Shown here: piece after piece, positions 1-8,171 of the stretch | Layout of the letters: each line of letters begins with the position of its first letter | Position numbering within the stretch: position 1 is the stretch's first letter | Position numbers and translations under genes: made by a program | Notes under the pieces: model-generated | The model's database searches: none | What the model was told of the DNA's origin: nothing | The model's input: only the letters and a program-made list of their open reading frames with translations | From: Candidatus Saccharimonadota bacterium | GTDB lineage: Bacteria; Patescibacteriota; Saccharimonadia; Saccharimonadales; Saccharimonadaceae | Length of the DNA: 64,000 bases | Reading direction: 5' to 3' | Assembly: GCA_017514045.1 (NCBI GenBank) | Contig: JAFWLS010000013.1 | Span: 38,377 to 102,376 of the forward strand

Positions 1-1
1 T

Positions 2-310
2 GGTGGTGGTTGTTTCTCCGGTAAAGATGCGACTAAAGTAGACCGTTCAGCGGCCTATATGGCTCGACGTGTCGCTGTCGACTATCTCCGAAACAGAAAT
101 GCTCACGAAGTGTTTGTTCGCCTTGCCTATGCAATTGGCCTAGCTGAGCCGCTAGAAAAGACCGTGATCGTCGACGGCAAACCAGAAGAAATTGAAGGTT
201 ACGATCTAACGCCAGCCGGCATCATAAAGTACCTAGATTTGCGTCGCCCAATTTATGAACCGACCGCTCGCTACGGTCACTTCGGCGAAGGTTTTGATTG
301 GGACAAATGA
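2..310 (+). CDS. metK: S-adenosylmethionine synthetase, C-terminal part
   Basis: The open frame runs in from the window edge, so only about the last 102 residues are present. The segment [19 protein letters not shown] is the family's conserved [19 protein letters not shown] block near the active site, and the end carries the usual GHFGE...FDWDK tail. The enzyme makes S-adenosylmethionine from ATP and methionine, the methyl donor or substrate for RlmH, PrmC and QueA encoded further along. It ends with TGA. Identity is secure; the 5' part and promoter lie outside the window. Confidence 0.95.
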   Translation, partial: GGGCFSGKDATKVDRSAAYMARRVAVDYLRNRNAHEVFVRLAYAIGLAEPLEKTVIVDGKPEEIEGYDLTPAGIIKYLDLRRPIYEPTARYGHFGEGFDWDK

Positions 311-419
311 ACCCACTGGAAGCACCACCGACCGTTTTAGAATGATTTGCACTGCCGCATCAGTTAGTAGCAAATACTTCATTTTAGTTCTATCAGGTAA
401 CATCTACCCAACTGAATAC

Positions 420-448
420 TTGCCTAAACACCATAAATAATATATAAT
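420..448 (+). promoter_or_regulatory. promoter of rpsJ
   Basis: TTGCCT (420-425), a 17-base spacer and TATAAT (443-448). It predicts transcription from about 455 and a leader of about 67 bases before rpsJ. The stretch 311-419 between metK and here holds nothing I can support. Confidence 0.6.
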
Positions 449-475
449 ATACATGTCGAAATAATAATTATCCAT

Positions 476-507
476 CTCCGAGAACTCCATTCTTCGAGGT
501 TACGGAG
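476..507 (+). promoter_or_regulatory. hairpin in the rpsJ leader
   Basis: CTCCG (476-480) pairs with CGGAG (503-507), with further pairing of the AACTC and GAGGTT arms inside. It sits directly before the GAAAGGAA ribosome binding site. It may be an autoregulatory site of a ribosomal protein; this is inferred from position only. Confidence 0.4.
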
Positions 508-521
508 AACGAAAGGAAAAC

Positions 522-851
522 ATGGCTGAAAAAGCTCAAAAAGACACCGGTCTCAAGATCCGTATTCGCCTAAAAGCCTATGACCATCGCGTCATCGACC
601 AGAGCGCTAAGCAGATTGTTGACACCGCCATCCGTACAGGCGCTACCGTCAGCGGCCCAGTACCTCTACCAACCAAACGCTCTACCTTCACGGTCGTGAA
701 ATCCCCGCACGTCTATAAGACTGGTGGCGAAGCATTCGAGATGAAGGTTCACAAGCGTCTCATTGATATCTCTAACGCCACACCTAAGACTATCGAGAGC
801 CTACAGAATCTCGCTCTTCCTGCTGGCGTCGACGCCGAAATCCGCATGTAA
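522..851 (+). CDS. rpsJ: 30S ribosomal protein S10
   Basis: A 109-residue protein with the S10 pattern: [14 protein letters not shown] near the start, [20 protein letters not shown] in the middle and [11 protein letters not shown] later. S10 belongs to the 30S head and is also NusE in antitermination. The start ATG follows a GAAAGGAA site. In most bacteria rpsJ opens the large S10 operon; here it stands alone, followed by a terminator and an unrelated gene, so the operon appears split. Length is normal for the family. Confidence 0.97.
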   Translation: MAEKAQKDTGLKIRIRLKAYDHRVIDQSAKQIVDTAIRTGATVSGPVPLPTKRSTFTVVKSPHVYKTGGEAFEMKVHKRLIDISNATPKTIESLQNLALPAGVDAEIRM

Positions 852-883
852 CCTTGTCACAGGGGCAGAATAAGCATAAAACA

Positions 884-913
884 AATAGGACCTTGTAAAA
901 AAGGTCCTATTTT
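884..913 (+). terminator. rpsJ terminator overlapping the next promoter
   Basis: An 11-base-pair stem (884-894 with 901-911), a six-base loop and a following T run. The -35 element of the next gene lies in the stem end and loop, so terminator and promoter share bases. Confidence 0.75.
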
Positions 914-921
914 CCTATAAT
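893..921 (+). promoter_or_regulatory. leaderless promoter of the MurF-like gene
   Basis: TTGTAA (893-898), a 17-base spacer, TATAAT (916-921), then six bases to ATG at 928. Transcription should start at or next to the start codon; no Shine-Dalgarno site is present. Confidence 0.75.
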
Positions 922-927
922 AGAGAT

Positions 928-2199
928 ATGACAAAAATAATGCGTCTCAAGAAACGCTTTTATTTTATCGTAGCGGGATACTTCCGTTTCTTTGCCAAGT
1001 TCGCCTTAAAGAGATGGAACCCGCGCATTATTGCTATTACCGGGTCCGCTGGTAAAACTACGATGCTTCACATGGTAGAGTATGAATTAGGCAAAGACGC
1101 GCACTACTCTCATGACGCTAACTCAGCATTCGGTGTCAGCTTCGATCTCCTAGGCCTTAAAGGAGTTCGCGGGAGTAAACTGCGCTGGATCTGGCTATTT
1201 ATTGCCGCGCCTATTCGCGCGATATATTTCAGACACAAAGAGACGTTCTACGTAGTCGAAATAGACGCCGAGCGTCCACGCGAAGCGCGTTTTCTCGCCG
1301 AATGGCTAAAACCAGAAATTACGCTATGGATCTCTCTCGGCCGGTCGCACGCCATTCAGTTCGAACAAGAAGTCAAAGACGGCAAGTTTGAAACCCTAGA
1401 ATTAGCTATTATGGACGAATTTGCTAAATTGCCGGAGAACACTGAATGCCTTGTATTTATAGACGGCGATAATCCACTTATGAAGCAAGCCACGAAAAAT
1501 ATCAGGGCTCGCGTCAATGAATATCACAAATCCGAAATAGTTAAATACTCTGTTTATCCGACGCGCACTGAGTTCGGTACTACATCTACGACTTTTCGTT
1601 TTAACTCTCCTCAGCCAAGAGACCTATCGATTCAACTTCTCATGCTTCGTGATTTAATGAAATATCTAAAGATCCCTCTAAAAACCGATTTCTCGGGCAT
1701 GCCTCTTCCTCCAGGTCGCAGCTCTTTCTTCTATGGTAAAAACGGCGTCAAGCTTATTGATAGCTCCTATAATGCGCATATTATCTCTATGCAGAGCATC
1801 TTAGAGATGGCTAAAAGCATGCACGCAAGCCACAAGTGGCTAGTAATCGGCGACATTGTAGACGAAGGCTCTATCGAAGCGGAAGAACACGAGAAACTTG
1901 CTGACCTTATTGCGTCTGTTAAACCAGAAGAGATTATTTTGATTGGTCGCCGCACCAAGAAATATACAGCGCCACGCCTTAAAGAGCTTGGCTTCTCTCC
2001 GAAAACTACGTTGGATCCCAAAAAAGCGCTTGCCTACATAGAAAAGAACACCAATGGCACCGAGACTATAGTTTTTAAGGGCTCACAATACCTGGAATGG
2101 ATTATTGAAAAAATGCTAGATGACCCAGAGGATATTGATAAGCTTTGCCGCCGTGAATCCTCGGCTGTTAAACGACGCAAGAATAGGGGGTTAGAATAA
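928..2199 (+). CDS. Mur ligase family protein, MurF-like without the N-terminal domain
   Basis: A 423-residue ATP-dependent ligase. The P-loop GSAGKTT lies near residue 40, followed by a VVEIDAERPREA stretch like MurF's EMGA block, and DSSYNAHIISMQ plus VIGDIVDEG matching MurF's DSYNANP and LGDMxELG motifs. MurF adds D-Ala-D-Ala to the cell-wall peptide precursor. Here the usual 80-90 residue UDP-MurNAc-binding domain is absent; instead there is a short hydrophobic and basic segment (about residues 8-30) that could touch the membrane. It heads a five-gene operon and overlaps the next gene by one base. It could be the cell's MurF or a specialised ligase acting on another peptide. Confidence 0.75.
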   Translation: MTKIMRLKKRFYFIVAGYFRFFAKFALKRWNPRIIAITGSAGKTTMLHMVEYELGKDAHYSHDANSAFGVSFDLLGLKGVRGSKLRWIWLFIAAPIRAIYFRHKETFYVVEIDAERPREARFLAEWLKPEITLWISLGRSHAIQFEQEVKDGKFETLELAIMDEFAKLPENTECLVFIDGDNPLMKQATKNIRARVNEYHKSEIVKYSVYPTRTEFGTTSTTFRFNSPQPRDLSIQLLMLRDLMKYLKIPLKTDFSGMPLPPGRSSFFYGKNGVKLIDSSYNAHIISMQSILEMAKSMHASHKWLVIGDIVDEGSIEAEEHEKLADLIASVKPEEIILIGRRTKKYTAPRLKELGFSPKTTLDPKKALAYIEKNTNGTETIVFKGSQYLEWIIEKMLDDPEDIDKLCRRESSAVKRRKNRGLE

Positions 2200-2882
2200 T
2201 GCCTAAACCTAGCAATAAAACGCTCTATATTATTCATGGTTGGGCCTACTCAGTCGAACCATGGACCAAAACGATCGAACTCCTAGAGCAAAACGACGTT
2301 AAAGTTAAAATGCTCAACGTCCCAGGGTTAACTTCGCCATCTAAGCGCGTTTGGACTATTCAAGATTATGCTGACTGGGCGGACAAAAACATTCCTGATG
2401 GATCCGTCGCTCTGGGCCACAGCAATGGAGGACGTATTCTGCTTAATCTATGTGCCAAAAAACCCAACAAATTAAAGAAACTGATTCTACTTGATTCCGC
2501 GGGCGTTTATGAGACATCTAAAAAAAGAAGTATCCTAAGAGCAATAGCTAAACTTGGCGCTCCGCTCAAAAGAATTCCAATCGTCTCGAAAGTTTTTCAT
2601 AAACTCACCGGCAGTATGGACTATCATCGCGCTCCGGAAAATATGAAAAAGACTCTCGCAAATATGCTTGAATCAGATAAGTCGCTTGTTTTGGCCAAAG
2701 TTACCACGCCGACAGCTATCCTGTGGGGCGAGAACGATACAGTCACGCCCCCTCGCCAGGCTCATATTCTGAAACGTAAACTTGTAGATTCTACTTTAAG
2801 TATGCATGAAGGGTGGACGCATGCACCATATATATCTGACCCTTCTGGACTCGCTAAAGCGATTATGAAGGAACTCAAATGA
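2199..2882 (+). CDS. alpha/beta hydrolase
   Basis: A 227-residue alpha/beta hydrolase fold. The nucleophile elbow GHSNGG gives a serine at about residue 75, the HGW near the start fits the oxyanion hole, WGENDTVTP supplies the acid Asp, and GWTHAP supplies the catalytic His. All triad residues are therefore present, so it should be active as an esterase, amidase or similar. It is translationally coupled to the MurF-like gene (TAATG) and overlaps the aminotransferase start (ATGA), which points to a cell-wall precursor or amino acid ester as substrate. The substrate cannot be read from the sequence. Confidence 0.8.
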   Translation: MPKPSNKTLYIIHGWAYSVEPWTKTIELLEQNDVKVKMLNVPGLTSPSKRVWTIQDYADWADKNIPDGSVALGHSNGGRILLNLCAKKPNKLKKLILLDSAGVYETSKKRSILRAIAKLGAPLKRIPIVSKVFHKLTGSMDYHRAPENMKKTLANMLESDKSLVLAKVTTPTAILWGENDTVTPPRQAHILKRKLVDSTLSMHEGWTHAPYISDPSGLAKAIMKELK

Positions 2883-4036
2883 TTTTTCTCGGCCTAGCAT
2901 CAAATTATACAGCACGTCGTACTTGGCACCACGCATTCGCGCTTGGCAATAAAAAAGATTACGACTCGCTAGAGCAGGAACTATCGAGAAGGTACAATGC
3001 CAACATAGACCAACTGTCCCTTGCCTTTTCGGGTCGGTCGGCTATATATCTAGCGCTGGAAAGCTTCATTGAATCTGGCAAAATGAACAAGGGTGACCAC
3101 GTAGCTATCAACAGTTTTACGTGTCACGCTGTTTTAGAGGCAATTGAGCGTGCTGGTTTAGAACCGGTATACGTTGATCTTGAGAAGACTATTAGCGGAC
3201 AAATCCTGCCAAATTACTCAGCTGATGCCCTCGAAGAAATAGCAAAAAAAGATAAGAAGCTAAAATGCTTCATTTTACAAAATACCTTTGGCTTTGCGGT
3301 CGACATCCGTCGCTTCGAAAAAGTAAAGAAAAACAATAACCTACTTCTACTAGAAGATCTAGCGCACTGCACTGGACGGAAATACCCAGACGGTAGAGAA
3401 ATCGGCACTGTAGGAGAAGCCACCTGTCTTTCATTTGGTAAAGGCAAAAGTATTGACACAATCATTGGCGGAGCAGTCGTCTTACGTGATTCGAGTCTTA
3501 AATTGCCCGAAGAGTTCGACAAGAATACATTAAGGCACAGGAAAGGCGGCGATGTGCCTCGTGCGAGTTGGTATCCGGTTTTCGGAGCCATAGCTAGAGG
3601 GCTCGCACATGTCTATCTAGATAAGCCTTGGCTAGGATTACTCTTAAAGCTTCGCTGGATTGAGCGATCGGCCGACACTAAGCTTCTCGTCGACACTTCA
3701 ATTGCATATTGGCAAGCTAGGCTAGCTCTAGAACAATTCAATAGCCTCAAGAATACGGCCCTACGTGAATTCTTCTTGGTGGACAATCGAGACGCCTGTC
3801 TTAAAGAGTTAAGGCGGCATGGCTACCGATTAGAAGAATCTTGGTACGAAGTACCGGTCGCTCCAGAGCGTTATTACAAATCTGTACATTTTCCGGAAAA
3901 ACAGAACCCTAACGCTGTTTTCTTCGCTCAGCACGTAATCAATTTGCCAACATGGTATCATTCGAATCGCAAAAAGAAACAAGTTGCAAAGGCGAAGAAA
4001 ATTATCAAATTGCACGAGCTAAAAGGAGGGAGATAA
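2879..4036 (+). CDS. DegT/DnrJ/EryC1/StrS-type PLP aminotransferase
   Basis: A 385-residue PLP enzyme of the fold-I sugar aminotransferase group. Visible landmarks are SGRSAIYLAL (cofactor phosphate region), LLLEDLAHCTG with the Asp that contacts the pyridine nitrogen, and LSFGKGKSID carrying the likely Schiff-base lysine before GGAVV. The family aminates nucleotide-bound keto sugars or related ketones. No nucleotide-sugar genes are adjacent; the neighbours are a Mur ligase, a hydrolase and FemAB genes, so a role in making an amino compound for the wall is an inference. The coding end overlaps the next start by one base. Confidence 0.8.
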   Translation: MIFLGLASNYTARRTWHHAFALGNKKDYDSLEQELSRRYNANIDQLSLAFSGRSAIYLALESFIESGKMNKGDHVAINSFTCHAVLEAIERAGLEPVYVDLEKTISGQILPNYSADALEEIAKKDKKLKCFILQNTFGFAVDIRRFEKVKKNNNLLLLEDLAHCTGRKYPDGREIGTVGEATCLSFGKGKSIDTIIGGAVVLRDSSLKLPEEFDKNTLRHRKGGDVPRASWYPVFGAIARGLAHVYLDKPWLGLLLKLRWIERSADTKLLVDTSIAYWQARLALEQFNSLKNTALREFFLVDNRDACLKELRRHGYRLEESWYEVPVAPERYYKSVHFPEKQNPNAVFFAQHVINLPTWYHSNRKKKQVAKAKKIIKLHELKGGR

Positions 4037-5040
4037 TGAACGAATCATGGACCAAAATATACCAAGCTTTTCCTGAAGCGAATTTTCTTCAAAGTCCACT
4101 TTGGGCTGAGGCAAATCGTTTAATGGGCCACAAACTTGTGGTTCGTACATTTGACAACAAGGCTATGTATCTAGGTATCGTCAAAGATGCTAGACGTGGG
4201 CGTTATTTAGAGATTCCTGGCGGCCCACTTGTCAACTGGTCTGATCGAAAAACCCTGAAAATAGTTTTCGAATCAATCATAGAAGAAGCAAGAAAAGAAA
4301 AATGCGTTTTCGTACGCTTTAGGCCACAAATATACAATACGCCCGAGAACGAAAAGCTCGTAATGAAACTCAAGACCGAAATCAAAGGACTTGATCTTCG
4401 CTCCGCACCAATGCATCTACACGCACAGAATACCATCATCCTAGATCTAAAGAAAACAGAAGAAGAGCTATTAATGTCGATGCGTCGCCAGACGCGTTAT
4501 GAAGTTCGTCGTAGTGACAAACTAGAGCTAAAAGTTATAGAAGATACAAGCGAAGAAGCCTTCAAAGAGTTCCATTCTGTTCAAGCTGAAACTGCTAAGA
4601 GACAAAACTTTATTCCACCATCCGAAAAAGAGCTATTCGCTGAACGCGATGCATTCTCACCTGATCGCCTAAAATTGTACAAGGTATTAGACGCAAACGA
4701 GAAACCTGTGGCTTATGGATTAGTTCTAATTTATGGTAAAGAAGCGGAGTATTTCGAAGCAGCTTCTACTGACCTCAACCGCAAGCTGCCAGGAGCCTAT
4801 GCCTTGCTTTGGCGCGCAATCAAGGATCTAAAAGCAATGAATATTGAACGTTTTAACCTTTGGGGCATTGCACCACCAGGCGTTGAGCATCATCGCTATT
4901 CTGGTGTGACGACCTTCAAGACTGGATTTGGCGGTGAAATAGTCGAGTTTATCCCGGCCAAAGATATCATAATTAATAAACTAAAATATAAATTCGATGA
5001 AATCGTCGAAACAGCCCGTAAGAAAAAAAGGAATTTGTAG
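4036..5040 (+). CDS. FemAB-family peptidyltransferase, first copy
   Basis: A 334-residue GNAT-fold protein of the FemX/FemAB type, which adds amino acids from aminoacyl-tRNA to peptidoglycan precursors to build cross-bridges. Markers are NFLQSPLWAE at the start, GPLVNW, and FNLWGIAPPG followed by HHRYSGVTTFKTGFGG near the end. I place the start at 4036 because AAAAGGAGGG precedes that ATG, although the frame stays open upstream to 3952. The last codons abut the second copy with no gap. The two products share the same architecture but differ widely, so they probably add different residues. Confidence 0.85.
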   Translation: MNESWTKIYQAFPEANFLQSPLWAEANRLMGHKLVVRTFDNKAMYLGIVKDARRGRYLEIPGGPLVNWSDRKTLKIVFESIIEEARKEKCVFVRFRPQIYNTPENEKLVMKLKTEIKGLDLRSAPMHLHAQNTIILDLKKTEEELLMSMRRQTRYEVRRSDKLELKVIEDTSEEAFKEFHSVQAETAKRQNFIPPSEKELFAERDAFSPDRLKLYKVLDANEKPVAYGLVLIYGKEAEYFEAASTDLNRKLPGAYALLWRAIKDLKAMNIERFNLWGIAPPGVEHHRYSGVTTFKTGFGGEIVEFIPAKDIIINKLKYKFDEIVETARKKKRNL

Positions 5041-6066
5041 ATGAAAATTGCAATCATTGAAGCTGAAAATCGTGAGCTATGGGACGAGTTTGTTACTAGT
5101 CATAAGGAATCAAATTTTCTTCAAAGCTGGGATTTCTATGAGTTCCATGCATCGCGCGGCAATCAAATTACTAGACGCATCGCTATTAACGAAAAAGGTA
5201 ATATTATTGGTGCCTATGCTGGTGTTGTAGAGACCGCCAAACGCGGACGACATCTTGCAATTGCGGGTGGCCCAATCATCGATTGGCACTGTCAAGAATT
5301 GGTAGATAAGATATTCGAAGATATTAAGAATGAAGGAAAGCGCCTAAAATGCGTTTTTGTTCGCTTACGCCCTCAGTTGGAACTTAGTGAAAAGTCTCTC
5401 AAACTCATGAAAGAACACGGCTTTATTAAGGCTCCTATGTACCTTTCTGTAGAATATGCGGGCATTCTTAATTTGGAGAAAACCGAGTCCGAGATACTCG
5501 CCGGTGCATCGCAAGGATTCCGCCGTAAACTTCGCAAAGCCGAAAAGAACGATATAGAGATAGAAGTCTCAAACGACCCTAAAGTCATGAAAGATTTCTG
5601 CGAATTAGAAGCCAAACACGCGGAACGCCAAGGATATGTGCCGTTTTCTAAGAGCTTCTTGACTAAGCAATTCGAAGCATTTGCAAAGAATAATGAAGTT
5701 CTCATGTACACAGCCAAAAAAGATGGCGAAATATTAGCAATGAATTTCATGATCTTTTATGGTCCAGAGGCGAGCTATCACTACGGCGTGTCAAGTGATT
5801 TAGGGACTAAGTATTCCGGTGCGCCACTCATGCACCTTAAAGCTATGGAAGAAGCTAGAAGAAGAGGGATTAAACGATATAACCTCTGGGGCATTGTCGG
5901 TCAAGATGAGACTAGCCACCGTTTTTATGGCGTCAGCGAATTTAAACGCTCTTTCGGTTGTGAAGAACTAAAATATACCCCGGCACATGATTTCGTCATC
6001 AATAAGGCAAAATATAAACTCACAAAACTCATTGAGACAGCTCGTAAGCGCCATCGTCACGTTTAA
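5041..6066 (+). CDS. FemAB-family peptidyltransferase, second copy
   Basis: A 341-residue paralogue of the gene before it, beginning right after its stop codon. It keeps the same landmarks: NFLQSWDFYEF near the start, GGPIIDW, and YNLWGIVGQDE then HRFYGVSEFKRSFG near the end. Successive Fem proteins in Gram-positive bacteria add successive bridge residues, so a pair suggests an interpeptide bridge of two or more residues. This fits a Gram-positive-like envelope. It is the last gene of the cassette; I see no strong terminator after it. Confidence 0.85.
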   Translation: MKIAIIEAENRELWDEFVTSHKESNFLQSWDFYEFHASRGNQITRRIAINEKGNIIGAYAGVVETAKRGRHLAIAGGPIIDWHCQELVDKIFEDIKNEGKRLKCVFVRLRPQLELSEKSLKLMKEHGFIKAPMYLSVEYAGILNLEKTESEILAGASQGFRRKLRKAEKNDIEIEVSNDPKVMKDFCELEAKHAERQGYVPFSKSFLTKQFEAFAKNNEVLMYTAKKDGEILAMNFMIFYGPEASYHYGVSSDLGTKYSGAPLMHLKAMEEARRRGIKRYNLWGIVGQDETSHRFYGVSEFKRSFGCEELKYTPAHDFVINKAKYKLTKLIETARKRHRHV

Positions 6067-6111
6067 TACCGTTAATTGTGCTAGGCTTATCTGTTTTTGA
6101 TAACTATACTC

Positions 6112-6141
6112 TTGATAATTGCTATCAGAGTGTGATAGAAT
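6112..6141 (+). promoter_or_regulatory. promoter of ftsZ
   Basis: TTGATA (6112-6117), an 18-base spacer and TAGAAT (6136-6141) preceded by TGA. Transcription would start near 6148, about 24 bases before the ftsZ start, with a GCGAGG site between. Confidence 0.55.
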
Positions 6142-6171
6142 AGACTAAAGATTATAAAGCGAGGAACTATC

Positions 6172-7380
6172 ATGCCCGAAATCAAACCATCTGAAGTCGA
6201 AAGCACCGCAAGTATCAAAGTCATTGGCGTGGGTGGCGCCGGTGGTTCCGCAATTGACCGTATGAAAGAAGTCGGTCTTACGGGGGTTGAACTTGTTGCT
6301 ATTAACACCGATGCGCAAGCATTGCATCATTCTAACGCTGATACCAAAGTTCATATTGGTCGCGGCCTAGGCGCTGGCGGTGACCCAGAAAAAGGTCGCG
6401 AGGCTGCCGAGGAAAGCCGCGAACTGATAGGCAAGGCTTTGGACGGTGCAGACATGGCATTTATTACTCTTGGCGCGGGTGGCGGAACTGGTTCGGGCGC
6501 TGGTCCAATCGTGGCCGAAGAGGCAAAAGCGCGCGATATTCTGACAGTCGGTGTAGCTACTAAGCCATTTACTTTCGAAGGCGCAAAGAGACGCGATAAC
6601 GCCGAAGCGGCTATCGCAAATCTCGCTAAAAACGTGGACGCTCTCATTACAATTCCAAACGATAGATTACTTCAGACGATCGATCCTCGCACTCCTCTTC
6701 TTGAGACATTTAAAATTGCAGATGATGTACTACGCCAAGGCGTCCAGGGCATTTCAGAGCTCATTACCGAACACTCGCTAATCAACCTAGACTTCGCAGA
6801 CGTTAAAGCAATCATGAAGAACGCTGGATCTGCACTGATGGGTATCGGACGAGCTTCCGGAGAAAACCGCGCAACTGTTGCTGCAAATCAGGCTATTGAG
6901 TCTCCGCTTATCGAAGTCAAGATCGAAGGCGCAAAAGGCGTACTCTTTAGTGTGGCTGGCGGTTACGATATGTCTATGTCCGAGATTCAAGAAGCGGCAG
7001 AAGTAATTACTGCAGCTGTTTCTCCCGATGCCAACATTATCTTTGGCGCATCTATTCGCCCAGAACTTCAAGATGAGATTGTCATTACTGTAGTCGCGAC
7101 AGGTTTTGATAGCGAGTACTACCGCGAACTCGAAGCTAGAAAAGAAGCCGAGCGCCGCGAGAAAGAAGAGGCCGAGGCAGCTGAAAGACAGCTTCAAGAA
7201 GCTGAACGTCTAAAGAAAGAACAAGAAGCGGAAATCGCTACAGAGCCATCTACCCCCAATCCGGAGTCTGCAGACTTCACAGCAAACAATAAAAACAATA
7301 TCTGGGATTCAATTGAAAAAACGGAACCAGAAGAAGACCTCGATATCCCACCCAGCCTCAGAAGCCGCCTCAAGCGTTAA
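6172..7380 (+). CDS. ftsZ: cell division protein FtsZ
   Basis: A 402-residue tubulin homologue that forms the cytokinetic ring. The nucleotide-binding GVGGAGGSA is at about 19-27, the tubulin signature GAGGGTGSG at 101-109 and the T7 loop NLDFADVKAIM near 205. Residues from about 320 form a Glu/Lys/Arg-rich flexible linker, ending in DIPPSLRSRLKR, which resembles the conserved C-terminal peptide that binds FtsA or SepF. No ftsA lies beside it; instead nrdR follows after a 24-base gap. Start follows a GCGAGG site. Confidence 0.97.
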   Translation: MPEIKPSEVESTASIKVIGVGGAGGSAIDRMKEVGLTGVELVAINTDAQALHHSNADTKVHIGRGLGAGGDPEKGREAAEESRELIGKALDGADMAFITLGAGGGTGSGAGPIVAEEAKARDILTVGVATKPFTFEGAKRRDNAEAAIANLAKNVDALITIPNDRLLQTIDPRTPLLETFKIADDVLRQGVQGISELITEHSLINLDFADVKAIMKNAGSALMGIGRASGENRATVAANQAIESPLIEVKIEGAKGVLFSVAGGYDMSMSEIQEAAEVITAAVSPDANIIFGASIRPELQDEIVITVVATGFDSEYYRELEARKEAERREKEEAEAAERQLQEAERLKKEQEAEIATEPSTPNPESADFTANNKNNIWDSIEKTEPEEDLDIPPSLRSRLKR

Positions 7381-7404
7381 TATAAAAGGAAAAGGGAAGG
7401 CATC

Positions 7405-7887
7405 ATGAATCACAAATTCAAAATTGGCGATTCGAAAGTACTAGAGAGTCGTGAGGCCCTTGACGGCACAATGATACGTCGTCGTCGAGTGACTTCTGAT
7501 GGCAAATATCGCTTCACTACTTACGAGCGCATCGAAATGCCAAGCCTTATGGTAAAAAAACGCAGCGGCGAGCGTGAAGCATTTGATCGTGACAAACTCG
7601 TAACTTCAATCCGTCGAAGTGTTGGCAAATTTCTCAACAGCGAGCTTGAAGTAGAAGAAGTAGTAGAGAAAGCTATGGATATTCTCTATGGCTATGGTAC
7701 AGAAATGGTGACCAGCGAACAGATCGGCGAAGCGGTTTTGGAAGTATTATCTGAGATGAACGAAGTCGCATACGTACGTTACTCTTCAGTATTTCGTAAA
7801 TTTAAGACATTGGACGAGTTTGAAGAAATAATTCGAAAACAACGCGAAAAAGCAGCTAGTCGCAAGAAGGGATCTTCATGCGCATAG
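7405..7887 (+). CDS. nrdR: NrdR-type regulator with an ATP-cone but no zinc ribbon cysteines
   Basis: A 160-residue protein whose middle (about 50-140) is the ATP-cone: VKKRSGEREAFDRDKL, then SEQIGEAVLEVL and VAYVRYSSVFRKF, all typical of NrdR, the repressor of ribonucleotide reductase genes that senses ATP/dATP. The N-terminal part keeps VLESREALDG, IRRRR and RFTTYERIE, which frame the family's zinc ribbon, but the two CxxC pairs are gone and no cysteine occurs before the tail. The start is fixed by an AAGGGAAGG site just upstream, so this is not a wrong start. DNA binding may be lost or zinc-independent. No nrd genes are in the window. Confidence 0.85.
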   Translation: MNHKFKIGDSKVLESREALDGTMIRRRRVTSDGKYRFTTYERIEMPSLMVKKRSGEREAFDRDKLVTSIRRSVGKFLNSELEVEEVVEKAMDILYGYGTEMVTSEQIGEAVLEVLSEMNEVAYVRYSSVFRKFKTLDEFEEIIRKQREKAASRKKGSSCA

Positions 7888-8141
7888 TAGCCATCTACAA
7901 GGAATTCTCAGACCACGCTAGAGAAATGGAAGAATGGATAGATCAATTCGAACGCCGCAGCGGTAGAACAATCGAGCGTCTTGATCCGGAAAGCATCGAC
8001 GGCGAATCGTTCTGTGCGCCACGCGACATAGTCCAATATCCTACAATAGCCGTCGCAGGTGATGACGGCAAGACGTACGAAATGTGGTCTGGTTCGCCTC
8101 TTCCGGTTATTGATGAAGTAATGGGCTATATTACTCGCTAA
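7878..8141 (+). CDS. thioredoxin-fold-like small protein without a CxxC motif
   Basis: An 87-residue protein overlapping the end of nrdR by ten bases, so translation is probably coupled. The order beta-strand (RIVAIYKEF), helix (HAREMEEWIDQFER), strand (IERLDP), then QYPTIAV and a closing helix fits a thioredoxin or glutaredoxin fold, with YPT in the place of the cis-proline. The active-site CxxC expected after the first strand is replaced by FSDHA. A single cysteine (SFCAPRD) remains. It may be a non-redox partner or adaptor of NrdR; function is unknown. Confidence 0.6.
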   Translation: MRIVAIYKEFSDHAREMEEWIDQFERRSGRTIERLDPESIDGESFCAPRDIVQYPTIAVAGDDGKTYEMWSGSPLPVIDEVMGYITR

Positions 8142-8157
8142 AACACGATAATTATAG

Positions 8158-8163
8158 TATAAT
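8158..8163 (+). promoter_or_regulatory. leaderless -10 box of ileS
   Basis: TATAAT followed by eight bases and the ileS ATG at 8172. No Shine-Dalgarno site is present and no clear -35 element is seen. Confidence 0.6.
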
Positions 8164-8171
8164 ATATAGAT

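Noticed and set aside
255..440. 61-residue frame after metK
   Set aside because: It overlaps the metK end, has no ribosome binding site and runs up to the rpsJ promoter.
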